A stretch of 12,389 bases of DNA from CAIWXH01 sp964555675. GTDB taxonomy: Bacteria > Chloroflexota > Chloroflexia > Chloroflexales > Chloroflexaceae. Location of the stretch: contig CAZKTU010000207.1 in assembly GCA_964555675.1 (NCBI GenBank), positions 1-12,389 on the forward strand, read 5' to 3'. Positions 1 to 7,958 of the stretch are shown piece by piece. The notes beneath the pieces are model-generated. The model ran no database searches. It was not told the DNA's origin and worked only from the letters and a program-made list of their open reading frames with translations. The stretch's first letter is position 1, and each line of letters opens with the position of its first letter. Made by a program: the position numbers and the translations under genes.

Positions 1-9
1 GGAAAACGC

Positions 10-60
10 AAGGATGAAGGATGAAGGCCGTGCTCGACGTCTTCTTCATCCTTCATCCTT
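10..60 (-). terminator. Heptanucleotide-repeat inverted repeat, probable terminator
   Basis: Positions 10-26 and 44-60 are perfect 17-nt reverse complements separated by a 17-nt loop. The right arm is a tandem heptamer: CTTCATC at 44-50, 51-57 and 58-64, then the variant CCTCATC at 65-71. The left arm carries the complementary GATGAAG units. On the minus strand the structure lies just beyond the TAA stop of the carboxypeptidase gene (79-81), and the distal stem is followed by GCGTTTTCC (positions 9-1). A stem followed by a short T run fits an intrinsic terminator for the leftward unit. The heptamer periodicity also fits an expandable intergenic repeat that has taken on this role. The structure is seen directly; the function is inferred. 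Confidence 0.6.
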
Positions 61-78
61 CATCCCTCATCCTTCCAG

Positions 79-1893
79 TTACGGTTGGTAGCGTACCTGG
101 GTGCCGACGTGGTCGAGTGAGAAGTCGCGGCTGGTGTTGCTGGCGACGTTGGTGACGCGGACGCGGAAGTTGGCGTTGGCGAGCTCGGCGCTGGTCCAGG
201 TGCGGCCCCAGGTGTCGCCGGCGCCGCCGACGATATAGGCGCCCTCGAAGGTGTTGATCGTGCCGGTGACCTTGGCCGCCGTCCAGCTGGCGCCGCCGTT
301 CCACGAGAGGGCCACGCAGAGGCGCGGGGCGCCGGCGGTGCTGTCGGCCCTGGCGTCGAGGCGCACCTCGATCCCGCTCACTGTGGCCGTGCCCGGCAGG
401 GCGAAGCCGTAGTCGCGGAAGTCGTGGCGGTCCTTGGTGGTGCTGGTGCAGGTGGTCTGGGTGCCGGTGCCGCTGTTGGTGTCGACGGCGAAGAGCCCGT
501 CGTCGGCCAGGGCGTTGGCGGCCGAGGTCTGGTAGCCGTTGTTGTCGCCCGAGCCGGTGGTCACGGCGCTCTGGGCTGCCGGGGCGCGGAAGCCGGTGGC
601 GGTGGGCGTGCAGTAGATCGCGCCCTTGCCGATCACGCCGTAGGGGCAGGCGGCCTGCTCGAGCAGGTAGAGGATGGCGTTGCGGTTGCGGGCGGTCTCG
701 GCCGGGATGACCTCGTCGGGCGGGTAGAAGCCGCCCTGGGTCGCGCTGACCGGGTACATCTCGAAGGTGTAGTTCAGGATCTTGTGCGCGCCGTAGAGCC
801 AGTCGTTGATCGAGCCGTCGGTGATGTAGAGGTCGCTGGCCTGCTGCGGGGTGTAGCCGTTGGTCGCGGCCATGGCCTGACCCATCGCCACCAGCACGTC
901 GCGGTCGTCCTGGGTCATGTCGGCCGGCACGTCGGTGAAGGTGTAGCCATAGGGCCAGAGGATCAGCTCGCTATAGGTGTGGAAGTCGATCGCGACGCTG
1001 ATCTGCTGCTTGCCGCCCACGACGCGGCTGTTGACGAAGTTGCGCACCAGCTGGGTCTCGGGGGCCGAGAAGGCCACAGGTCCGCGGTAGGTGTCGCTGC
1101 TGGTCGTGCCGCTGCTGCCGCCGCAGCAGCCCCAGCGATACCCCCAGTTGCGGTTCATGTCGGTGCCGATCGCGGTCGAGCCGGCGTTCGGCTGGCGATT
1201 CTTGCGCCACGAGAGGTAGCTGCCGGTCGAGATGTCGTACTCGCCGCCGTCGGGGTTCATGTCGAAGACGATCCAGATCTCGCGGCCGTTGACCAGGTCG
1301 GTGATCTGCTGGTTGGCGCCGTACTCGTTGGTGAGGATGCCCAGGGTATAGAGGGCCTGCTCGACCGTCAGGTGCTCGCGGGCGTGCTGGTGGTGGGTCA
1401 GCAGCACCTCGGGCTCGGCCTCGTCGCTGGCGACGTTATCCGAGATCTTGCCGGCCCAGACCGTGCGGCCCTGGTACGAGAGGCCTAGGCTGAAGAGCGA
1501 GAAGATCCCCGGGTGGTCGATCGCGGCCTGGTTCAGCTCGGCGACCATCTCGCTATAGTCGTGGTAGGCCGAGTCGGCCGCGGGGAAGGCCAGCAGGCCG
1601 GCCTGGGCCTGAGTCGGCGGGGCCGCCACCAGGTTGTACTTCCTGAGCGCCTTGGCCTCCTCGGCCGTGGCCTCGATCAAAATGTAGTCGTGGCCGACCT
1701 CGAGGATGAGCGCGCCGGTCATGGCGACGCGCGAGCGCGACTCGGGGGTCGAGAGGCCCTCGATGATGTAGATCGACGTCTCGTCGGCGTCCGGCGCGGT
1801 GGTTTGAGCTGCTGTGGTCGGTAGGAGTTGCACAAGGCTGAGCATCCACACCCCGACGATGGCCAGCACGACCCATAGTTTCTGGCGGCCCAT
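79..1893 (-). CDS. Secreted M14 zinc carboxypeptidase (carboxypeptidase T-like) with C-terminal beta-sandwich domain
   Basis: A 604-residue secreted metallocarboxypeptidase that should remove C-terminal residues from peptides outside the cell. Residues 1-30 are a signal peptide (basic MGRQK, hydrophobic core, TTAAQ), and about 31-105 look like a propeptide. The M14 catalytic domain covers about 108-415. Visible active-site residues are HARE with zinc ligands H170 and E173, the third ligand H305 in DFHTY, substrate-binding R230 in SWRKNR, the N247-R248 pair in DMNRNW, Y356 (equivalent of CPA Tyr248) and the general base E378 in YTFEMYP. By my alignment the residue matching CPA Ile255 is N363, so a strictly CPA-like hydrophobic preference is not expected. 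Residues about 435-604 form a beta-sandwich (WDTW-like DTWGRTW motif) often attached to exported bacterial enzymes. The ATG at 1893 is preferred over an in-frame ATG at 1998: it follows AAAGGGAGA and starts the signal peptide, whereas the longer start lies inside the upstream lipoprotein gene. Confidence 0.93.
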   Translation of the reverse strand: MGRQKLWVVLAIVGVWMLSLVQLLPTTAAQTTAPDADETSIYIIEGLSTPESRSRVAMTGALILEVGHDYILIEATAEEAKALRKYNLVAAPPTQAQAGLLAFPAADSAYHDYSEMVAELNQAAIDHPGIFSLFSLGLSYQGRTVWAGKISDNVASDEAEPEVLLTHHQHAREHLTVEQALYTLGILTNEYGANQQITDLVNGREIWIVFDMNPDGGEYDISTGSYLSWRKNRQPNAGSTAIGTDMNRNWGYRWGCCGGSSGTTSSDTYRGPVAFSAPETQLVRNFVNSRVVGGKQQISVAIDFHTYSELILWPYGYTFTDVPADMTQDDRDVLVAMGQAMAATNGYTPQQASDLYITDGSINDWLYGAHKILNYTFEMYPVSATQGGFYPPDEVIPAETARNRNAILYLLEQAACPYGVIGKGAIYCTPTATGFRAPAAQSAVTTGSGDNNGYQTSAANALADDGLFAVDTNSGTGTQTTCTSTTKDRHDFRDYGFALPGTATVSGIEVRLDARADSTAGAPRLCVALSWNGGASWTAAKVTGTINTFEGAYIVGGAGDTWGRTWTSAELANANFRVRVTNVASNTSRDFSLDHVGTQVRYQP

Positions 1894-1906
1894 GGTCTCC
1901 CTTTCA

Positions 1907-2440
1907 TCAACGAAAGAAGTCAACCCACTGGATGGTGAAGGCGCGTTCGCCCTCGGCGAGCATATCGGGAGGCAGGATGACGACGAAGTGGCCGTCACTC
2001 AGCGGGAAGGGCGGGTCGGCGATGGTCGACTCGATGCTCACGGGCAGCCAGTCGGGGTTGGCGGGGTCGAGGGCGCGCTCGGCGCCATCCACCCCAACCA
2101 GGCTCTGGTACACCGCGTGCCCCGGGCCGCTCGACATCCCGATCACCTGGGTCTGCCCGCCCCAGCTGAGGCGCAGCTCTTCGAGTGCCCGCAGGTGCAG
2201 CCGCAGCTCGAGCGCCTCTGGCGTCGCGCCGCCGGCGAGCTCGACGGTGGCTCCGCCGATGCCGCGGTTGCTCCAGACGTCGAGGGCGACGGCCCGTCCG
2301 GCGACGGCCACCTCGACCGCGTTGCCGTCACCTGTGGCCTCGGCGCGCACCAACGGCGGGGCCTCTGGCTCGGGCGCACTGGCGCACGCAGCCAGCAGCA
2401 CGCCGAGGGCGAGCAGGGCGCCGGCGGCCCTGATACGCAT
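1907..2440 (-). CDS. Small lipoprotein of unknown function
   Basis: A 177-residue exported lipoprotein. The N-terminus is basic (MRIR), followed by a hydrophobic stretch and the lipobox LAAC, with C19 as the lipidated cysteine. A short Pro/Glu linker (PEPEAPP) follows. The rest, about 30-177, is predicted mainly beta with alternating hydrophobic residues (around LELRLHLRALEELRLSW, residues 77-93) and ends in QWVDFFR. I do not recognise a catalytic motif and cannot name the family. The stop lies 13 bp before the carboxypeptidase start, so the two are probably cotranscribed. A role as an anchor, chaperone or inhibitor of that enzyme is possible but rests only on position. The ATG at 2440 is chosen because it starts the signal sequence; its Shine-Dalgarno (GAGA) is weak. 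Confidence 0.8.
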   Translation of the reverse strand: MRIRAAGALLALGVLLAACASAPEPEAPPLVRAEATGDGNAVEVAVAGRAVALDVWSNRGIGGATVELAGGATPEALELRLHLRALEELRLSWGGQTQVIGMSSGPGHAVYQSLVGVDGAERALDPANPDWLPVSIESTIADPPFPLSDGHFVVILPPDMLAEGERAFTIQWVDFFR

Positions 2441-2493
2441 GGGCGTCTCGTTCTAGTCAGCCTGGGGAATTATTCCTAGATCCTGGTGGGGGT

Positions 2494-2512
2494 AGTATAG
2501 CGCAAGTGTCAA
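2494..2512 (-). promoter_or_regulatory. Candidate promoter elements for the lipoprotein-carboxypeptidase unit
   Basis: In the 84-bp gap between the macroglobulin stop and the lipoprotein start, the minus strand reads TTGACA (2512-2507) and TATACT (2499-2494). They are only 7 bp apart, so they cannot be the -35 and -10 of one promoter. TATACT is the better -10 candidate, with a weak CAGTCA 17 bp upstream. An 11-bp palindrome GGAATTATTCC (2466-2476) lies between this -10 and the ATG and could be an operator. The sequences are seen; activity is inferred. Confidence 0.4.
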
Positions 2513-2524
2513 GAAGTGACTGTA

Positions 2525-5500
2525 CTACTCGCCGATCGTCACCCGGAGCCCGGCCGGCGCCACGGCGACCTGCCCCGGCTCGTGGGTGGCGATCAGGCGG
2601 GCGGGCGGGGCGTCGAACTCGCCAGGCGCCACGGCCCGCGCAAGAATGAGCTGGCTATAGACCCCCGGGCTCAGATCGGCCGCGCCCACGCGCACCACCT
2701 GGTCGTCGGCGGGCCCCGCGTGCTGGAAAGGCGCTCGCGGCGTGGCGGCGACCAGGGCAAGACCCGCGGGCAGGGCCACCTCGAGCTCGGCGCGCACGAG
2801 GGGGCGGGCGACGACGGCGGTGAGCTGGATGCCCACCAGTTGTCCCGCCCGCAACCCCGCCGGGTCGACGGGCGCGCCGCTCGCCGGGTCGACCAGGGCC
2901 TGCACGACGCTCAGGCGCGCGGGCGCCCCTGGCGCAGTCTGCGGCACGCTGTAGGCCGTCAGGTAGGTGGCCGGCCCGCGCGTCTCGACCTCCAGCCTCG
3001 GGCGCTCGGGCAGCTCGGCCAGGGGGAGCGCTGCGCGCTGCACGGCGCTGAAGGCCGCGCCGTCGCCGAGGATCGCCTCGCCGTCGAGGCGGACACGAGC
3101 GGGGCCCGAGCCCGCCGCCGGGGCTCCGTTGAGCAAGGCTGCGGCCACGCGGGCCGCGTCGTAAGCTGTGGGCCAGCCGTCGACGCCCCAGCTGCGCAGC
3201 AGGGTCACTTCGGCGCCGGGCAGTTCGGGGGCGGCGGGCCGGCGCGCCCCCAGAGCCTGGGCGGCCGCCGCGGTCAGTATCGTCGGCCCGCGCGGCATGG
3301 CCGCCGGCTCCTCGGTCGCCCAGCTGACTGGCGCGAAGCTGCCGGGCGCTGCCGTCTCGCGCACAGCCTGGGCCTGCAGCAGATCGAGCAGGGGGGCGCC
3401 CCGCGTGGCGGACACGGCCATGGCCAGGTAGGCCAGGCCATCAGGGCCCAGGCTCGTCTCGTCCAGGCTCGCGGCGCCCGGGTCCGTCCGCCCGGCCCGG
3501 CTGAGGGCGTAGGCGATATAGGCTCTGGTGTTGGGGTCGACCGTCGGCGCCACGCGGCCAAGGTAGGCGATGGCGCGCAGACTCGGCGGGCGGCTCTCGC
3601 CGAGGGCCAGCCGGACGGCGGCCTGCGCCTCGAGGGCGAAGGCGGTGACGAAGGGCTGCGAGGGCGTCGCCGGCCACCAGCCCCAGCCCCCGTCCTCGTT
3701 CTGGGCCTCTTCGAGGCTCGTCAGGGCAGCCAGGGCGACCCGTTCCCAGCGCTCGCCCTCGGCCCCCGGCACGCCTCTGGCCAGGCCCCCGGCCACCAGG
3801 GCCAGGGCCGCCCGCTCCTCGACCGAGGGGTCTACCAGGGCTGCCAGGCGCGTCGCCTGATCGGCGAGGGCGGCTCGTAGCCCCGGGGCGACGGCGATCT
3901 GTAGCTCGCCAGCGCCCACCCCCGCCAGATCGAGGCTCGTGCCGATGCCCCCCGCCCCGACCAGGGTCTCGCCCCTACGGGCCGCCGGCGCCTCGGGGAC
4001 GATCCTCAACTCGCGGGCGAGGCCCTCGCGCTGGCCGGGGGTATCTACCGTCATTAACAGGCGCGCCGTCGCCGCCCCGGGGGCGGCCTGGGCCTCCCAG
4101 CTCAGGCTACTTGCGGCCCCCGGCGCGAGGGTCAGGCGCCGCGTGGTCGGGGCGGGCGGGCTGAGGGCCAGGCCCTCCAGGGTCAGGGCGACCGTCACCT
4201 CGCGGGTGACCGGGCCGCCATTGCGCAGCAGCAAGCCCACGGCCGCCCGGTCGCCGGGGCGCAGGGCCGCGGGCGCGACCAGGTCGAACTCGAGCGGCAG
4301 GCTCGTCGTCACCACGCTCTCGGTCGCCCCGAGGAGCGCGGCCCCGCCGGCGCCATAGGCCGTAATGCGCCAGCGCCCGGGCTGCCCGGGCAGAGCGATC
4401 CGCCCCGTGGCCAGGCCGGGCGCGCCCGCGAGGTTTTCGATCGGCAGGGCGTAGCCATGGGCGGCGGGTCGCGGCGCTGTCGGCGCGGCCGGCCCGGGCT
4501 GGTCGGCGTTAACAGCGGGCGCGAGATCGGCCACGCTCGAGGCGCGCGGCGGGCCGGGGGCGAAGGGCAGCAGGTCGGCCGTGGCCGGCTGGCCCGCCTC
4601 GGGGGCGACCGTGACCAGGAGCGTCGCAAGCGTCGGCGCGCCGCCCACGCTCGTCGTGACGGTCAGCGGCAGGCTTGCGCCGGGGAGCGTGTCGGGCTGC
4701 GCCAGGGCGAGGGCCACGTCGAGCGGCGCGGCGGGCGCGACCACGCTGAGGGCGATCGTGTCGGCGCGGCGCTGCTCGCCGCCGGTGACCACGGCCCCGA
4801 CGACGATGCCGGGGGCCATCGTGTCGGTGATCGGCAGCTCGATCACCTGGCCGGGCCGCACCTGGCGCACCTCGGCCCCGAGCAGGCCGCCCCGCTCGAT
4901 CGTCAGTAGCAGGCTGCCCGTGGTCTCGGGGGTGGCGACCAGCAGCGTCGCCGTATCGCCCGGGCTGTAGCGGTCGCGGTCGGCGACGAGGGCGAGCTGG
5001 CCTGCTTCGGCGCGCCAGCCGGCGAAGCGGGCGCCATACACCCAGAGGGGCGTGGTCGCCGTCGTCGCGCCGGTCGAGGCGACCACGTCGTAGGCGCCCG
5101 GCCGCAGCTGCACCAGCTGGACGGCGGCGAGCCCGTCGTCGCCCGCCACGGCCTGCCTGACGAGGACCGGGGCGGCAGTCGTTCCGGCGCGAAAGACCTC
5201 GACTCCGATGCGGGCGCCGGGGGCGGGGCGCCCGAATCCATCGCGGGCGAGCAGCTCGACACTGCTGCGCCGGTCGCCGGGGATGACTCGGCTCGGCAGC
5301 CTGACGGCGACCCTGGTCGCCCCTGGCCCGAGGAAACCGGCGACGCTGGCCACCCCCGAGTCGTCGCCCGGGAGGCTGGCCCGCAGCCTGTAGGCGCGGG
5401 CGGTGTCGGCGCCCTCGGCGGGCAGGCTGAGGCTCACGCGTCCCTCGGCGTCGGCGGTCGCCTGGCCCGAGAGCGTGAGCGGAGCCGTAATTTCAGTTGG

Positions 5501-7952
5501 GGCCTCTGCGAAGCCCGCGGGCGGCGCGGGGAGCGCCATCGGCTCGAGGCGCAGGCTCCAGCTGACCACCGCGCCGGAGAGCGGCAGCCCCCCGCGCGCA
5601 ACACGCAGCTGCAGCTCCCCCTCGCCGGCTGGTGCCGCCGTAAGGTCGAAGTCCGGGGCGCGGGGCGCGCTGACGGCGATCGGCAGAGCCTGGCTCTCGT
5701 CGCCGATCTGGGCGACCAGCGAATAGTCGCCGAGNNNNNNNNNNNNNNNNNNNNNNNNNNNNNNNNNNNNNNNNNNNNNNNNNNNNNNNNNNNNNNNNNN
5801 NNNNNNNNNNNNNNNNNNNNNNNNNNNNNNNNNNGCCCACAGCCGGCCCACCCTCGGCGCGCAGCTGAAGCCGGCAGCTCGTCTCGGCCAGGGGCAGGGC
5901 CAAGGCGCCATCGTCGGTCTGGCGGCGGGCCAGACCGCTCAGTTGCACACGCCCGCCCGGGCTGTAGCCTGGGCGGTCGACGAAGAGCAGGCTGCGCACC
6001 GCAGGCGCCGCTGGCAGGGGTGCGCCGATCTGCCAGTCGCCGCGGGCGATGGCCGGCGGACCGCCCTCGCTCACCGCGAGCAGGGGCGGGTCGGCGGGCG
6101 CCCTGGCGAGGGCCTGGGCGAGGATGCCGTCCGCTCCGGTCTGGCCGCGAACCAGGGGCGCACCGCCGCCATAGATCGCTACCGGGAGCCCGGCGATGGG
6201 CGCGCCGGCCGTATCGGTAGCCCAGGCCAGCACGTAGCCCGGGCCCTGGCGCAGGGTCAGGCGCGCCTCCGAGGCGAGCAGGATCAGGTCGGCCCGTGGG
6301 CCCTCGGGCGAGGTGGCCCGTAAGTAGTAGGCGCCTGGCGCGAGGGCCTCGCCGTCGCTCAGGCCGACCGGCACATTGACGACGCCGGGCTGATCGAGGG
6401 GCGCGGCCGTGGGCACACGCCAGCTGCGGGCGAGGGTCTGCCCATAGCGCTCGGGGCTGAAGGCGGGCCACTCGTCGGGGCGTAGAGCCAGGGCGCGCAG
6501 CAGGGTCGCCTGGTCGAGAGGATAGAGGCTGAGGTCGAGGGCCGAGAGATTGGTGCTGGCCAGAGCGACCTCGGCCGTGGCGCTAATTGGCAGCGTGAGC
6601 ACGCCGCCCAAGGCCTCGGGGGCCGCCAGGGCGGGGCGGGCGGGGGCGGTGCGCAGGCGCACCACCGTCTCAACGCCCAGGGGTTCGCCGCTACGGTCGC
6701 GCGTGTCCGCCGCCAGGGTGATCGTGTAGAGCGTCGACGGTTGCAGCTCGGGGCTCAGGCGCACCTCGGTCTCGCTCACGCTGATCGGCAGCTCGGCCAC
6801 GGGCGGCTCGATGAACAGCCCCGCCCGCAGGGAGGCCTCCTCCATCGGCGTGCTGAAGGCCAGCCTGATCGCCTCGCCGGGCGGGAGCACCTGGCCCTGG
6901 CCGGGGAAGAAGGCCACCAGGCGCGGGGCCGGCTCGACGCTGAAGCGCCACGGCAGATCGGGTGGCGGGCCGAGGCCGCTGCCCGCCGGCTCGGCCAGGG
7001 TGACGCTATAGCTGGTGCCGAAGCTCCAGCCCGCGCGCGGCGTAAAGGTGATGACCTGGGTCGCGCCGATCACCTCGGCGGCCAGCTCGCCCTCGATCGG
7101 CGGGCTGATCCTCAGGGCTTGGCGCAGCAGGGCGGGGTCCAGCGGCGCAGCCAGGCGCATGGTGAGGGGAGCGCTGGGGCTGACCCAGCGGGCCCCGTCC
7201 TCGGGGGCGCGCGCCACCACGGCGGGCCAGCCGGTGGTGAAGCTCCAGCTATAGGGAACCCCCAGCTCGACGCCCCGCAGGTCGGCCAGGCCGGGGCCGA
7301 GGGTCGCGGTGTAGCGGGTGGCCGGGGCGAGCGAGGCGGCGGGGACGATCAGCAGCGTAGACTGGTCGGCCCAGCTGGCGCTGAAGGGAATGGCGGGCTC
7401 GAGCTGAAGCTCGGGTATGGCCGCCGGGCCGCCGACGGCTTCGGGGGGCACCATGAGCTGGCTGAAGACGACGGCGAGGGCGGTATCGGTGGGGGCGCCG
7501 GGGGCGGCCGGCAGGGCCGCCACGACGGCGGGCTGGGGCGCGGTGCGGAAGCGCGTGGCCACAGGGCCGACCAGTGGGCTCCACCAGCGACCAAGGGCCC
7601 CGGCGTCGAGGCTAATGGTGTAGGTGACGGCGGGCGCGAGGGCCCGCTCGGGCTCGAAGGTCAGGCTGGTGGCGTCGGGCGACCAGCTGAGGCGGCCCGC
7701 GGTCGGCGGGTCGATGCGCAAGGCCGCCTCGGCGCTGGCCCGGTTCATGGGCTCGCTGAAGCGTAGGGTGAGCGTGGCCCGCGGGCGCACATCGATGGCG
7801 CCGTTGGGCGGGTCGGCGGCGACCAGGGTGGGTGCGGCGGCCCAGGGGGCGAGCGGTATGAGGAAGCGGGCGGCGACGGCCAGCGCCAGCGCTAGCACCG
7901 TGCAGCCGAGCAGCAGCATCCAGATCCGAGCCAGAGGGCGCAGGAGGGGCAT
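2525..7952 (-). CDS. Alpha-2-macroglobulin family protein with N-terminal Ig-like (Big_5) repeats; interrupted by an assembly gap
   Basis: One gene read leftward across a 100-N gap: 706 codons from 7952 to 5835, then 1069 codons from 5734 to the TAG at 2525. The flanks lie in different frames only because the N run is not a multiple of three. N-terminal part: MPLLRPLAR, a hydrophobic anchor (about 10-33), four SbsA-like Ig repeats (about 46-137, 142-240, 246-340, 344-436; e.g. ADPPNGAIDVRP, RFSEPMN), an MG1-like region, and the MG2 hallmark FVDRPGYSPGGRVQLSG (657-673). Second part, numbered from 5734: end of MG2 (LGDYSLVAQIG), further MG domains (DRDRYSPGD near 251), the A2M domain (APAALRPGDRA near 485), an alpha-helical thioester-type domain (about 615-830, NEDGGWGWW at 679) and a C-terminal receptor-like domain (PADDQVVRVG near 1007). 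Where relatives have CxEQ, this protein has SVEE (3815-3826), so no thioester can form. The family traps proteases or stabilises the envelope; here the role is probably non-covalent and at the cell surface. LLGC (14-17) resembles a lipobox, but the hydrophobic stretch follows it, so a membrane anchor is more likely. Confidence 0.9.
5735..5834. other. Scaffold gap of 100 Ns inside the macroglobulin gene
   Basis: Exactly 100 undetermined bases, a common placeholder length. The left flank encodes LGDYSLVAQIG, typical of the end of an MG2 domain, and the right flank encodes CRLQLRAEGGPAVG from the middle of the same domain. Judged from the usual MG2 layout, only about 25-40 residues are missing, so the true size should be near 75-120 bp and a multiple of three. 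Confidence 0.95.
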
Positions 7953-7958
7953 CGCCGA

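Noticed and set aside
10..74. CRISPR array
   Set aside because: The repeat unit is 7 bp, tandem without spacers, and no cas gene is present.
1111..1130. 8-bp inverted repeat GCTGCTGC/GCAGCAGC
   Set aside because: It lies in the conserved WGCCGGSSG coding segment of the carboxypeptidase and is explained by the codons.
424..1488. Long rightward open frame opposite the carboxypeptidase
   Set aside because: Low-complexity Gly/Val/Ala/Arg composition typical of the antisense frame of GC-rich DNA; the opposite strand has clear M14 catalytic motifs.
1894..1998. Longer start for the carboxypeptidase at 1998
   Set aside because: It would overlap the lipoprotein gene and bury the signal peptide 35 residues inside; the ATG at 1893 has a Shine-Dalgarno-like AAAGGGAGA.
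2494..2512. TTGACA and TATACT as a matched -35/-10 pair
   Set aside because: The spacer is only 7 bp; at most one of them acts with another partner.
2516..3880. 454-codon rightward frame opposite the macroglobulin gene
   Set aside because: Rich in Arg, Gly and Ala with no domain pattern or ribosome binding site; explained by codon bias of the real gene.
5493..5911. Two overlapping macroglobulin genes or a frameshift around the N run
   Set aside because: The overlap is created by translating through 100 Ns; both flanks belong to one MG2 domain.
6741..7766. 341-codon rightward frame opposite the Ig-like repeats
   Set aside because: Same low-complexity antisense composition; the leftward frame has continuous domain structure.
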